A program made the position numbers and the translations under genes. Below the pieces are notes generated by a model. It saw only the letters and a program-made list of their open reading frames with translations. It was not told the DNA's origin and did no database searches. This document shows positions 9,163-19,285 of a DNA stretch of 32,101 bases, in pieces. This DNA comes from Leptolyngbya sp. DLM2.Bin27 (GTDB lineage Bacteria; Cyanobacteriota; Cyanobacteriia; Phormidesmidales; Phormidesmidaceae). The number at the start of each line of letters is the position of its first letter. Within the stretch, counting starts at the first letter, position 1. Where the stretch lies: the NCBI GenBank assembly GCA_007694115.1, contig RECJ01000222.1:1-32101 (forward strand), in the 5' to 3' direction.

Positions 9163-10188
9163 TTAGCGGCCCTTCATGGCCTGTTTCTTTTCTTTTTTGA
9201 GGTCGCGCTGGCCCACGGCGGCCATTTCCGCATCCATCAGGGTGCGCCCCGTGGCGGCGAGATACACATCGTCAAGGCTGGGGCGCGACTGGGCGATGCC
9301 AAACACGGGCAGGTCGGCGGCCTTGAGCGCCTGCTGTACCGTCAGCAGCACGTCGGGCTGGCGGTCGACCACCATATTTAACGAGTTGCCCTGGGCGGCA
9401 TTGACGATCACCTCGCGCACAAAGGGCAGCTCTGCCAGCATGGTCTGGGCCTGGCTGGCCTCACTGTCAGAGGTAAATTCGCGAATGCGCAGGGTGATGC
9501 GATCGCCACCAATCCGATCCTTCAGCTGGCTGGGGGTGCCCGAGGCGATCACCCGGCCCCGGTCAATGATGGCGACGCGATCGGCCAGGGCATCGACCTC
9601 TTCTAAATAGTGGCTGGTGATCAAAATGGTGGTGCCCGCCGCCCGCAGCTGGCGCAAAAAGCTCCACACCGCCGACCGCGTCTCAATGTCTAAGCCCACG
9701 GTGGGCTCATCGAGCACCAGCACATCGGGCTGGTGCAGCAGCCCCAGGGCCAGATCGAGCCGCTTCTTCAGCCCGCCAGAGTAGGTGCCGGTCTTTTTGT
9801 CGGCCCAGTCGTTAAGCTCTAGCAGGTCGATCATCTGGTCGATGCGCCGACCCGCCACCCCCTTGGGCATGTGGTAAATATCGGCCTGGAGCCGGAGCAG
9901 TTCGCGCCCGGTGAGCACCTTGTCGATCGCCACCTCCTGGGCGATGTAGCCCAGATATTGGCGCACCAGCCGGGGCTGCCCTAGCACCGAAACGCCCATC
10001 ACCTCTAGGCTGCCGCTGTCGGGGGTAGACAGGGTGCAGAGGCAGCGAATAGTGGTGGTTTTGCCTGCCCCGTTTGGCCCCAGCAGGCCAAAAATCTCGC
10101 CGGGCTCAATGGTGAGCGACACATCGTCTACCGCCGTCACCGCCCCGTAGGTCTTTTTTAGGTTTTTGATCGTTACTGCAGCGCCCAT
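9163..10188 (-). CDS. ABC transporter ATPase (DrrA-like)
   Basis: A 341-residue ATPase with Walker A GPNGAGKTT, Q-loop segment YIAQEVAIDKVLTGREL, signature SGGLKKRLDLA, Walker B VLVLDEPTVGLD and switch His in ILITSHYLEE. The extended C-terminal domain (about 225-320) and the closing FGIAQSRPSLDDVYLAATG are typical of the DrrA/CcmA branch paired with ABC-2 permeases. ATG at 10188 is used; an in-frame TTG at 10206 would add six residues. Neither has a good Shine-Dalgarno. It powers the permease encoded just downstream. Confidence 0.94.
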   Translation of the reverse strand: MGAAVTIKNLKKTYGAVTAVDDVSLTIEPGEIFGLLGPNGAGKTTTIRCLCTLSTPDSGSLEVMGVSVLGQPRLVRQYLGYIAQEVAIDKVLTGRELLRLQADIYHMPKGVAGRRIDQMIDLLELNDWADKKTGTYSGGLKKRLDLALGLLHQPDVLVLDEPTVGLDIETRSAVWSFLRQLRAAGTTILITSHYLEEVDALADRVAIIDRGRVIASGTPSQLKDRIGGDRITLRIREFTSDSEASQAQTMLAELPFVREVIVNAAQGNSLNMVVDRQPDVLLTVQQALKAADLPVFGIAQSRPSLDDVYLAATGRTLMDAEMAAVGQRDLKKEKKQAMKGR

Positions 10189-10302
10189 CTGTAGAGCTAA
10201 CCCCAATCGTATTGGTTCCTACCCTTGTCATTCTACAGAACTCCACCGGACGGCGGGAGGGTGAGCAGGGGTGGGTGAGTTGTAATGCCCGGCCTCGCCC
10301 AA

Positions 10303-10335
10303 AGATCCCCGAGTTTTTCAAAAACTCGAGGATCT
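10303..10335. repeat. 33-bp palindromic repeat, intergenic copy
   Basis: An odd-length palindrome centred on 10319, with 15 of 16 arm positions paired (AGATCC.CGAGTTTTT and its complement). The same 33-bp unit occurs at 29172-29204 inside the caspase-like gene, with 26 of 33 bases identical and the same centre-to-edge distance, so it is a dispersed repeat and not a chance hairpin. It lies about 115 bp upstream of the ABC transporter operon. Confidence 0.7.
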
Positions 10336-10538
10336 GAACCTACCCGCAGCTCCTATCTCGCAACGGGTGAGCGGCGGGCGACGGCGGGGCGCAATGGTGA
10401 AGGTGGATGGTGTAGGGAGGTAGCCGCCTAACCCAATCTACGGATGTCAACTCTCTAATAACAACCTTGTAAACTGCCCACCCTGCCCAAATCGCGGCTA
10501 TAAAAGGGAGAACCCCACCTGCCCAAACCAAAATCGCC

Positions 10539-10637
10539 ATGACCCACGACGAGCTGCTGCAACTGATTGACGTGATTGAGCTAGGCAGCAAAATCGGCAT
10601 CGAGCTTCAGTTACCATCGCCATCAAACCAGCCGTAG
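10539..10637 (+). CDS. Possible 32-residue orphan peptide or gene remnant
   Basis: ATG to TAG encodes MTHDELLQLIDVIELGSKIG and a short polar tail. The first ten residues resemble the start of cyanobacterial leucine-rich-repeat/GTPase proteins (M-T-x-(E/D)-E-L-L-x-x-I), but no repeat unit follows. TATAAAAG lies about 35 bp upstream and there is no clear Shine-Dalgarno. It may be the degraded start of a lost gene or may not be translated. Confidence 0.25.
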   Translation: MTHDELLQLIDVIELGSKIGIELQLPSPSNQP

Positions 10638-10677
10638 CCCAGCATCCCTTCCCACGCTTGCCTGCCGCTAGCGTCTC

Positions 10678-10782
10678 AACCTGAATCCGCCTTGGTTAGC
10701 CCCGGTTGGGCTGGGCAAACGCCGTTTGCCCCTACGCAAGCTGCCTGTTTGGAATCGGGGTTATACGATTCGGATTTCGTAT
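10678..10782. repeat. MITE-like dyad element, copy 1
   Basis: A 105-bp element symmetric about 10730. Outer arms AATCCG/CGGATT (10684-10689 and 10771-10776) and inner arms TTAGCCCCGGTT/AATCGGGGTTA share that centre. An internal hairpin GGGCAAAC-GCC-GTTTGCCC lies near 10713. The same plan recurs at 13219, 17763 and 24498. No reading frame is present, so it would be non-autonomous. Confidence 0.65.
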
Positions 10783-10867
10783 CAAACGGCAGCAGGCTGA
10801 CCAGCGGCTCTAGTTGGCCAGAGACTGTGGCTACTGCCTAATCGGTTATCGAGGTGAGCCATGATCC

Positions 10868-10941
10868 CTAGGGGGCAAGCGGTTGTTTGCCCCCGTCAGA
10901 GACTTACCCCCTGGGGCTCCGTGGATAGGAGCCCCAGGGGG
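10868..10941 (-). terminator. Paired hairpins downstream of the 10971-11216 gene
   Basis: A perfect 14-bp stem CCCCCTGGGGCTCC/GGAGCCCCAGGGGG (10907-10941, loop GTGGATA) lies 29 bp past the stop of the minus-strand gene. It is followed by a weaker hairpin with the GGGGGCAA...TTTGCCCCC core at 10870-10894, which resembles the centre of the MITE-like elements. There is no T-run, so the first stem is only a candidate terminator. Confidence 0.4.
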
Positions 10942-10970
10942 CAAGGCCAGTTAAAATGCCGGGTGAAAGG

Positions 10971-11216
10971 CTAGTCGTTTTGAGAATCAGCAAACACGTA
11001 GCGGGTGAGGATCCGCATTGACTCTTTCTGGCGATCAGTGGGGATGGATTTGCTCCATTCCACCGAGTCAGAAAAGCCCACGTGACTCATCTCTGAGATC
11101 ACCCGGTTGACCGCCGAGGGGCGACCAATTACGAGGATGCGAACTTTGTCGCGATCGCCCGAGGGTGTTGTCTCATCTTCTGAGGAGGCGTTGGTGTAGA
11201 GAAATGTTTTAGGCAT
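10971..11216 (-). CDS. Short conserved cyanobacterial protein of unknown function
   Basis: An 81-residue acidic protein without signal peptide or membrane segment. Its middle VRILVIGRPSAVNRVISEMSHVGF looks like a small alpha/beta unit, and it ends with MRILTRYVFADSQND. From memory of the group, similar proteins starting MPKTFLYTN and containing GDRDKVRILVIG occur widely in cyanobacteria, without known function. An ATG at 11243 would add nine residues; the shorter start matches the usual N-terminus. Neither start has a Shine-Dalgarno. It is transcribed away from the helicase gene. Confidence 0.65.
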   Translation of the reverse strand: MPKTFLYTNASSEDETTPSGDRDKVRILVIGRPSAVNRVISEMSHVGFSDSVEWSKSIPTDRQKESMRILTRYVFADSQND

Positions 11217-11925
11217 AGCGGGGAAAAATAGGGGGTTCAACATACGTCTGAAGTGACGATTCAGGCGATTAAACGTTGAATGACCGGCCTAAGAGCCTGG
11301 CTCTGACTAAACTCTTAAGACACTCTTAAGACCACTGATAAGATAATCGAGTGCACCTATCTCCAGGGTATGCACCGCACCGATCATTGACCTCAGGTCT
11401 CAGGAGATTTATGGAGGCTTTAAAGACCAGCCGGGGCAGGTGAAGGACTCTATTGGCGGCATAATTCTCTCAAAAGATGGAATTGGGGCGAAACGGAGGT
11501 GCGATCGCACCTGCACTCCCTCATCGAGTCTTTGCACAAGTCTTGGCAAAGAGCGATCACGCTGATGCAAAAACTAGTACGCTGAGGCGGCAATAAATCG
11601 CCTATTCGGTTCGGCGAAACCTCTGGCCTGTTATGAGTTTGCCGTTCTGTCTGCGGCCTTCATTCTGCTGCCTCAATGTACCAGTCAAGCAGTCAGGCTA
11701 CGCCCACCTCGCCAGCTAGAGGCTGCGCCCGGTCAACAGCGGGGTCTATCGGCCCAAAGCCAAACTGATCGATTTTATCTGCTAGGATGTAGCTTCGTCA
11801 GCCATCCGGTCTGTGCTGACCAACAGAATTTGCTTACCAGCCATTCTTTTGAACACATTCACTGCTCTTAGACTGGGCCCAGGTACTTGATTTGGGGTAG
11901 GGGCACCACTCGGAGCTACAATTTC
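11217..11925. other. 709-bp spacer upstream of the RNA helicase gene
   Basis: No convincing gene is present. The stretch contains a direct repeat of ACTCTTAAGA (about 11307-11331), a 16-bp perfect palindrome built on HIP1 (AGGTGCGATCGCACCT, 11497-11512) and short unsupported reading frames. It probably holds divergent promoters and a long helicase 5' leader. I could not assign -35/-10 boxes with confidence. Confidence 0.4.
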
Positions 11926-13185
11926 ATGACGTTTGATCAACTCGGTCTCACGACCGGTTTACTTCGCGCTGTTGCTGACCAGGGCTACACTGTGCCCACG
12001 CCTATTCAGCAGCAGGCGATCCCCGCCATTTTACAGGGCCAAGACATCTTGGCCAGCGCCCAGACGGGCACCGGCAAAACCGCCGGCTTTACCCTACCGC
12101 TCTTGCAGCGGCTGGCTGAGACTAAAACCTCGGGCAAGCGCGTTCCCCGTGCCCTAGTGCTCACCCCCACCCGCGAGCTGGCGGCTCAGGTGGGCGAGAG
12201 TGTGATCACCTACGGCAAGCACATGCCCTTTAAGGCTGCCATGGTCTACGGCGGCGTTAGCTTTGGCGGTCAGGCCCGTCAGCTGCGCCAGGGCATTGAT
12301 ATTCTGATCGCTACGCCGGGTCGCCTGCTCGACCACGTCAGTCAGGGCACCATCGATCTCAGCGCCGTTGAGATTTTGGTGCTGGATGAGTGCGATCGCA
12401 TGCTTGACATGGGCTTCATCCACGACATTCGCAAAATCATGGGTCGCCTGCCCGACGAGCGCCAGACCCTGATGTTTTCAGCCACCTTCTCCAAGCCGAT
12501 TCAGCAGCTGGCCCACACCCTGCTCAAGTCGCCCGTGCAGATTGAGGTGGCCGCCCGCAACACCACCGCCGATCGAGTCGAGCAGGTGGTGCACCCCGTC
12601 GATCGCCACCGCAAGCGGGAGTTGCTCTCCCACATCATTGGTTTCCACAACTGGCAGCAGGTGCTGGTGTTTACCCGCACCAAACACGGCGCTAACCGCC
12701 TGGCCGAGCAATTGGCCAAAGATGGGCTCAAAACCGCCGCCATCCACGGCAACAAGACCCAGGCCGCCCGCGCCCGTGCCCTCAAAGACTTCAAACAGGG
12801 TCGTGTGCGGGTGTTGGTGGCCACCGATGTGGCCTCTCGCGGCATCGACATTGACCAGCTGCCCTACGTGGTCAACTTTGAGCTGCCCAACGTGCCCGAA
12901 GACTACGTGCACCGGATTGGCCGCACCGGCCGGGCGGGCAATGAAGGCCGGGCTGTCTCGCTGATCAGCGATGACGAAATGCCGCTGCTGATTGGCATCG
13001 AGCGGATGCTCAAGCAGTCTCTCACCCAGGATGTGGTGGCTGGCTATGAGCCGTCCTTCTCATCTGACACCAGCAATGTCCGGTCGGTGGGTGCCCCTGG
13101 CAAGCCCCGTCGGCAGCGCCCCCGTCGGCGCAGCGGCGGCAGCATCAGCGCTCCCCGTCGAGCTGGCGCTGGTGCCAGAGGCTAG
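11926..13185 (+). CDS. RhlE-like ATP-dependent RNA helicase with DECD box
   Basis: A 419-residue SF2 helicase. Visible in order: Q motif ([14 protein letters not shown]), motif [13 protein letters not shown], motif Ia [10 protein letters not shown] and TPGRLLD, motif [14 protein letters not shown] (residues 154-157 Asp-Glu-Cys-Asp), SAT, motif [13 protein letters not shown], motif [12 protein letters not shown] and motif [13 protein letters not shown] basic Arg/Gly/Ser tail (about 390-419) probably binds RNA. The second Ala of DEAD is replaced by Cys, and the codons form a HIP1 site. ATG 11926 has GGAG ten bases upstream; an upstream in-frame TTG is less likely. Cyanobacterial relatives include cold- or redox-regulated Crh helicases; a cold role here is inference. 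Confidence 0.95.
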   Translation: MTFDQLGLTTGLLRAVADQGYTVPTPIQQQAIPAILQGQDILASAQTGTGKTAGFTLPLLQRLAETKTSGKRVPRALVLTPTRELAAQVGESVITYGKHMPFKAAMVYGGVSFGGQARQLRQGIDILIATPGRLLDHVSQGTIDLSAVEILVLDECDRMLDMGFIHDIRKIMGRLPDERQTLMFSATFSKPIQQLAHTLLKSPVQIEVAARNTTADRVEQVVHPVDRHRKRELLSHIIGFHNWQQVLVFTRTKHGANRLAEQLAKDGLKTAAIHGNKTQAARARALKDFKQGRVRVLVATDVASRGIDIDQLPYVVNFELPNVPEDYVHRIGRTGRAGNEGRAVSLISDDEMPLLIGIERMLKQSLTQDVVAGYEPSFSSDTSNVRSVGAPGKPRRQRPRRRSGGSISAPRRAGAGARG

Positions 13186-13218
13186 AGCTGGTACTGAAAG
13201 GCCAGTAGCTAGCGCGCT

Positions 13219-13337
13219 ATGCCAATTCCGAGGTCAAAAACCCCGGATCAAAATAGGTATCCCGTAGGGGCCAACAACCGTTTGCCCCTATAGGCTGGCC
13301 TGTGGGGTATCGGGGGGATGGAATTCGGATTCGGTAT
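13219..13337. repeat. MITE-like dyad element, copy 2
   Basis: A 119-bp element symmetric about 13278. Its ends are ATGCCAATTCC and GGATTCGGTAT, its inner arms CCCCG (13241-13245) and CGGGG (13311-13315), and its core a TAGGGGC...GTTTGCCCCTA hairpin at 13265-13290. It shares the 20-base string at 13234-13253 exactly with copy 3. It fills the space between the convergent helicase and ppk genes and could act as a terminator for both. Confidence 0.65.
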
Positions 13338-13348
13338 TAGGCTCTGTT

Positions 13349-15523
13349 CTAAAGGGTGCTGTCGCGCTTTAGGGTGTAGGCCTTGAGCATTGCGTGGGTG
13401 CCGCGATCGGCCTCACCAGCCAGGGGGCGGCGCTGGACAAAGGTGCCGTCAGCATCCATTTCCCACGCCTGCCGGTTGTCGGCCAGCATGATGTCGAGAA
13501 TGGCCTGCAGCTCTTTAATCAGCCCTGGGGTTTCGATCGGCACCACGGCTTCGACCCGGCGATCGAGGTTGCGGGTCATCCAGTCGGCGCTGCCGATGAA
13601 GTATTCGGGCTGGCCGTTGTTGTAGAAGTAAAAGATCCGCGAGTGCTCTAGAAACTGGCCGATGACGCTAATTACGCGAATGTTGTCGCTGACGCCGGGA
13701 ATGCCGGGGCGTAGACAGCAGATGCCGCGCACAATCAGGTCAATCTCGACTCCGGCCTGAGAGGCTTCGTAGAGCAGCTGGATCATTGAGGCATCGACTA
13801 GGGAATTTAACTTGGCGATGATTTTGCCCTTGCCGCCGCTCTGGCCGCTGGTTTGGGCATGCTCAATCTCGCGGCGAATGAGGGCGGTCATGCGATCGCG
13901 CAGGGTAAAGGGAGCCACCAACAGCTTGCGGTAGGCCTTTTGCCGCGAGTAGCCGGTGAGAAAGTTAAACAAATCGGTCAGGTCTGCCCCTAGATCCTCG
14001 CGGCCACTAAACAGGCTCAGGTCGGTATAGAGTTTCGAGGTTTTGGGGTTATAGTTGCCCGTGCCAATGTGCACATAGCGGCGAATTTCGTCGCCCTCTT
14101 CGCGCACCACCAGGGTAGTTTTGGTGTGGGTTTTGAGCCCCGTAATGCCATAGACCACATGCACCCCGGCGTCTTCTAGTTTTTTGGCCCACTCAATGTT
14201 GTTGGCTTCGTCAAAGCGAGCTTTAAGCTCGACTAGGGCCACCACCTGTTTGCGGTTGGCCGCCGCTGCAATCAGCGCTTTGACAATCGGCGAGTCGCCG
14301 GAGGTGCGGTAGAGGGTGATCTTAATCGCCAGCACCTGGGGGTCGTTGGCCGCCTGGGTAACAAACTCCTGCACCGAGGCACTAAACGACTCGTAGGGGT
14401 GGTGCACCAAAATATCCCCGCCCCGCAGAATGGTAAAGATATTGGGGGCGTGCTCAGAGTAGCTTTTGGTGTCGTCATCATCGAGATCGAGCACCGGCTT
14501 GAGTCGAGGCGGGATCACCGATGACCAGGGCTTGTCTTTTAACTCCGGCAGCGGTATGGAGAGAAAGAAGAACAAATCTGCCAGGTTCAGCAGCCCATCG
14601 ATGTCATAGACGCGATTGGGGTTGACGTTGAGCTCGCGCATCAGCCCTTCTTTCAGGTCGTCGGGCATGGTGCTCTCGACCTCTACGCGGCAGACAAAGC
14701 CCTCTAGGCGGCGCTTGCTGATCTCTTTTTCAATGGCAATCAGCAGGTCATCGGCCTCATCTTCTAGAACTGGAAAGTCAGCGTCGCGGGTAATTCTAAA
14801 CAGGTTCTGCCCGGCAATGGTCATGCCCGGAAACAGGTATCCCAGGTTCTCGGCAATTACCTGCTCCAGCGGTACCCCAATCCATACACAGGGTTCGCCC
14901 TGGTAGGTGCGCAACGGTTCGGGCATGCCCACAAAGCGGGGCAGGCTGCTGGGCACCTTGACCCGAGCAAAGCGCTCGATGCCGGTTTCGGGGTCAACCA
15001 CCCGCACCGCCAGGTTTAGACTCAGGTTAGACATGCGCGGAAACGGGTGCGACGGGTCAACGCTCAGGGGGGTCAACACCGGGAAAATACGCTTCTCAAA
15101 GTAGTCGCGCAGGTGAACCTGCTGCTCCTCGGTCAGATCGCCGTAGTTTTGGAGAAAGACTCGGTGGGCGATCAGCGCGGGTCGCAACTCCTGTTCAAAG
15201 GTCTGGTGCTGAAGCTTGATCTTCTCAATCAGGTGCGATCGCATAATTTCCAGCTGCTTCGTCGGCGTTAGCTGGTCCGGGGTTTCAGGATGCACCCCCG
15301 CCTCCGCCTGCTCCATCACCCCAGAAATACGCACCATAAAGAACTCATCTAGGTTAGAGCTGTAAATGGCCAAAAACTTGAGCCGCTCTAGCAGCGGCGT
15401 GCGGGGATCAAGCGCTTCGTGGAGCACACGCTCGTTAAACCCCAGCCAGCTGATCTCACGGTTGATGTAATAGCGCGGGTCGCTGAGGTTTTTGCCCGGC
15501 TCCGCCCGATCAGCTTTAGTCAT
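13349..15523 (-). CDS. ppk: Polyphosphate kinase 1
   Basis: A 724-residue enzyme that reversibly polymerises the ATP gamma-phosphate into polyphosphate. The N domain starts INREISWLGFNERVLHEA and contains the helical VRISGVMEQ region. The phospholipase-D-like catalytic core contains VALVELKARFDEANNIEWA, the phosphohistidine region RYVHIGTGNYNPKTSKLYTD (His at about residue 485), and YFIGSADWMTRNLDRRVE near the C-terminus. The length is normal. The start ATG is followed by the typical short variable N-terminus. It is divergent from atpD with 288 bp between the start codons, which places ATP-consuming storage next to ATP synthase genes, though co-regulation is not shown. Confidence 0.97.
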   Translation of the reverse strand: MTKADRAEPGKNLSDPRYYINREISWLGFNERVLHEALDPRTPLLERLKFLAIYSSNLDEFFMVRISGVMEQAEAGVHPETPDQLTPTKQLEIMRSHLIEKIKLQHQTFEQELRPALIAHRVFLQNYGDLTEEQQVHLRDYFEKRIFPVLTPLSVDPSHPFPRMSNLSLNLAVRVVDPETGIERFARVKVPSSLPRFVGMPEPLRTYQGEPCVWIGVPLEQVIAENLGYLFPGMTIAGQNLFRITRDADFPVLEDEADDLLIAIEKEISKRRLEGFVCRVEVESTMPDDLKEGLMRELNVNPNRVYDIDGLLNLADLFFFLSIPLPELKDKPWSSVIPPRLKPVLDLDDDDTKSYSEHAPNIFTILRGGDILVHHPYESFSASVQEFVTQAANDPQVLAIKITLYRTSGDSPIVKALIAAAANRKQVVALVELKARFDEANNIEWAKKLEDAGVHVVYGITGLKTHTKTTLVVREEGDEIRRYVHIGTGNYNPKTSKLYTDLSLFSGREDLGADLTDLFNFLTGYSRQKAYRKLLVAPFTLRDRMTALIRREIEHAQTSGQSGGKGKIIAKLNSLVDASMIQLLYEASQAGVEIDLIVRGICCLRPGIPGVSDNIRVISVIGQFLEHSRIFYFYNNGQPEYFIGSADWMTRNLDRRVEAVVPIETPGLIKELQAILDIMLADNRQAWEMDADGTFVQRRPLAGEADRGTHAMLKAYTLKRDSTL

Positions 15524-15790
15524 TGTGTTGCCTGCACTCCCAAGCTAGTTTCAGCGCATTTTAGCGATATAACCTGATGGTTGGGTTAAGAACAGCGCTG
15601 GCCCTTTGATCAGTTGCTCGGCCTCAGGCCAGAGATGCATCTGCCCACCGACTTGGCCACCCCCTAGGGGCTGAGATCAAGCGGTTGAGATAAAGTCGGC
15701 AGGATCATCATAGGCTGTCACGCTCTAGTGATACTCTGAATGATGGCGCTTTAGAAATGTAACAGTATTAAAAGCGACCACCACAGCTGA

Positions 15791-17266
<1,476 letters not shown>

Positions 17267-17274
17267 ATCTGGCC

Positions 17275-17306
17275 GTCGGGGGGGCGGGCTAAATCCTGCC
17301 CCCGAC
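17275..17306 (+). promoter_or_regulatory. Intercistronic stem-loop between atpD and atpC
   Basis: GTCGGGGG (17275-17282) pairs with CCCCCGAC (17299-17306), with further G:C pairing inside the 16-base loop. It begins 8 bp after the atpD stop codon and ends 31 bp before atpC. No T-run follows, so it may stabilise the upstream mRNA or set the beta:epsilon ratio by partial termination or processing; this role is inferred. Confidence 0.45.
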
Positions 17307-17337
17307 ATTCTTTGAGAGTCCCTATTTCATCCTTGCT

Positions 17338-17745
17338 ATGGCATTAACTGTTCGCGTAATTGCCCCAGACAAGACCGTCTGGGACGCTGAGGCAGAGGAA
17401 GTGATTCTGCCGACTACCACTGGTCAGATGGGTATTTTAGCTGGTCACGCCCCGTTGCTCACCGCCCTAGACGTGGGGGTAATGCGGGTCAGAGACGGTA
17501 AAGAGTGGGTGCCCATCGCGCTGATGGGTGGCTTTGCCGAGGTTGACGCCAACGAATTGATTATCTTGGTCAACGGTGCCGAGCGCGGCGATGCGATTGA
17601 TGTTGACAAAGCCAAGGTCGCCTACCAAGAAGCTGAAACCCAGCTCAGTCAGGTAGGCGAGGACGATAAGCAAGGCACCATCCAGGCTCGCCAGAATCTC
17701 AAGCGGGCCAGGGCTAAGCTCCAGGCAGCGGGCGGCTTAAAGTAG
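17338..17745 (+). CDS. atpC: ATP synthase F1 subunit epsilon
   Basis: The 135-residue central-stalk subunit. The N-terminal beta-sandwich starts [52 protein letters not shown]-terminal two-helix hairpin follows (about 85-135), with AYQEAETQL and [12 protein letters not shown], which can inhibit ATP hydrolysis. Length and start are standard. It follows atpD and ends about 140 bp before a strong palindromic terminator. Confidence 0.97.
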   Translation: MALTVRVIAPDKTVWDAEAEEVILPTTTGQMGILAGHAPLLTALDVGVMRVRDGKEWVPIALMGGFAEVDANELIILVNGAERGDAIDVDKAKVAYQEAETQLSQVGEDDKQGTIQARQNLKRARAKLQAAGGLK

Positions 17746-17762
17746 GCGGGCTTCTGCAGCTG

Positions 17763-17868
17763 ATACCAAGTCCAAGTTCAAAAACCCCGGATCAAAACAG
17801 ATATCTCGTAGGGGCAAACGATTGTTTGCCCTTAACCAATCGGGGGTAGGCAACTAGGATCTAGATAT
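17763..17868. repeat. MITE-like dyad element, copy 3
   Basis: An element of about 105 bp symmetric about 17815. Its start is ATACCAAGTCC, its inner arms CCCCG (17785-17789) and CGGGG (17841-17845), and its end GGATCTAGATAT. Its core hairpin is TAGGGGCAAACG...TTTGCCCTTA at 17809-17833. It lies 18 bp after the atpC stop codon and just before the terminator. Confidence 0.6.
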
Positions 17869-17883
17869 TAACCGTCCATCATA

Positions 17884-17917
17884 AAAAGCCCATTGCTGAC
17901 GTCAGCAATGGGCTTTT
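17884..17917. terminator. 34-bp perfect palindrome, bidirectional terminator
   Basis: AAAAGCCCATTGCTGAC followed by its exact complement, with A-run and T-run at opposite edges. It forms a strong intrinsic terminator on either strand. It separates atpC (plus) from ycf65 (minus), which converge here, and fits a shared terminator for both. Confidence 0.88.
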
Positions 17918-18003
17918 GAGTGGGCCTAGGGGCACCATCGCCCCCCAGGAACAGCAGAGCGGCCCTATGATCCTGGGCTAAAAACCGGCCTTAGACTTGG
18001 CAA

Positions 18004-18303
18004 TCACGAACTACCGGTAAAGGTGATTTCGGGAAAGCGATCCTGGGCTTCGGTGAGGGGTTTACCCTTACCCTCTTCCTGCCAATAGTTGATAATCTCA
18101 GTTGCCTGGTTGAGAATCTCAACCCGCTCCTCTTCTTCGATCCAAGGCTTGCTCTCAAGCTCGGTTTTCATTTGTTCCCAGGCGTCGTTACGGGGCCAGA
18201 AGAAGTAAGAGGTGAGCGGGCTGGTGCCCTTGCCTACCACCTGATCAACTGCCAGCGCAACGTCTTTTTCGAGCCAGAGTACTTTTAGGACAAATCTGGA
18301 CAA
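18004..18303 (-). CDS. ycf65: Ycf65 / PSRP-3 small ribosomal subunit protein, TTG start
   Basis: A 99-residue protein of the Ycf65/PSRP-3 family, a small-subunit ribosomal protein found in cyanobacteria and plastids. It has the family signatures [55 protein letters not shown] and YWQEEGK, and covers the whole family length. The start is TTG: the family N-terminus begins right there, GGAGGT lies five bases upstream, and no ATG gives a comparable product. Confidence 0.93.
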   Translation of the reverse strand: MSRFVLKVLWLEKDVALAVDQVVGKGTSPLTSYFFWPRNDAWEQMKTELESKPWIEEEERVEILNQATEIINYWQEEGKGKPLTEAQDRFPEITFTGSS

Positions 18304-18390
18304 GTAGACCTCCGCTGCAATTCAAAAAAATACTACAGTCTATAAGTCTATCATTTCAGCTCCCCAGTCTCTACCCCAAGTTTGTGTTCT

Positions 18391-19209
18391 ATGACTTCTC
18401 TGGTTAGCCATCGCGCGATCGCAGTGTTTGATATCGACGGCGTCCTGAGGGATGTGGGCAATTCCTACCGCCGCGCCCTGGCTGACACCGTGGAAGAATT
18501 TACCGGCGGGGGCTATCGGCCCACCTCAGCCGATATTGACCAACTCAAGGGCGAAGGGCGGTGGAATAACGACTGGGAAGGCTCCCAGGAGCTGGTATAC
18601 CGTTATTTTGAGGCCCAGGGCCAGCGGCGCGAGGCCATTGCCCTCGACTACGACCAGATTGTGGAGTTCTTTCAGCGCCGCTACCGGGGGCCAAACCCCA
18701 CCGATCCCGACCAGTGGACTGGGTACATTACCCAGGAGCCGCTGCTAGTCGATGCCGAATACTTTGCGGGGCTAACGCGCGATCGCATTGTCTGGGGGTT
18801 TTTTAGCGGCGCGACCCAAGCCTCGGCCCGCTTTGTGCTAGAGCGCCGGTTGGCCCTAGTCAACCCAGTGCTGGTGGCAATGGAAGACGCCCCCGGCAAG
18901 CCCGACCCCACGGGGCTGCTAACGACGGTTGAGCGGCTGACCCAGCAATATGGGCTAGCCCCCGACATCCCGGTGATCTACGCTGGCGACACCGTGGCCG
19001 ATATGCAAACCGTCGTTGAGGCCAGACAAACCAATAGCGGCCCCCGGCGCTGGCTAGGGGTGGGCGTGCTGCCCCCCCATGTGATCGCCGGAGAAGATCG
19101 CTACCGCAAAACCTACAGCGACGCCCTGGTTCAGGCCGGAGCCGACTGTGTGATCAGCCGTGTCACTGACTTGACCCTGACGGCACTGACGGCATGGCTG
19201 TCAACCTAG
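18391..19209 (+). CDS. HAD-superfamily hydrolase (TIGR01548-like)
   Basis: A 272-residue phosphohydrolase-type protein. Motif I is AVFDIDGVLRD (nucleophile Asp near residue 14, second Asp two later). WNNDWEGSQELVYRYFEA lies in the cap region. GFFSGATQASARFVLERRL supplies the motif II Ser, the Lys lies near DAPGKPDPTGLL, and motif III is VIYAGDTVADMQTVVEA. It resembles the cyanobacterial/archaeal subfamily TIGR01548, whose substrate is not established. ATG 18391 is preferred over an in-frame TTG three codons upstream. It is divergent from ycf65. Confidence 0.88.
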   Translation: MTSLVSHRAIAVFDIDGVLRDVGNSYRRALADTVEEFTGGGYRPTSADIDQLKGEGRWNNDWEGSQELVYRYFEAQGQRREAIALDYDQIVEFFQRRYRGPNPTDPDQWTGYITQEPLLVDAEYFAGLTRDRIVWGFFSGATQASARFVLERRLALVNPVLVAMEDAPGKPDPTGLLTTVERLTQQYGLAPDIPVIYAGDTVADMQTVVEARQTNSGPRRWLGVGVLPPHVIAGEDRYRKTYSDALVQAGADCVISRVTDLTLTALTAWLST

Positions 19210-19250
19210 TCAAGGCCCAAAAATGCAGCGACGAACTGAGCCGACAAACT

Positions 19251-19277
19251 GAGCCTAGGACTACTAGTCCTGGGCTC
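19251..19277 (+). terminator. 12-bp stem-loop after the HAD gene
   Basis: GAGCCTAGGACT pairs with AGTCCTGGGCTC (one G:T pair) around a three-base loop, 41 bp after the stop codon at 19209. The lack of a T-run makes it a likely but not certain transcript end for the plus-strand gene. Confidence 0.5.
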
Positions 19278-19285
19278 AGAGCAAA

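Noticed and set aside
10340..10600. 86-codon minus-strand frame with hydrophobic segments in the repeat-rich spacer
   Set aside because: It overlaps the opposite short peptide, has no ribosome site or known motif, and its hydrophobic run is compositionally driven.
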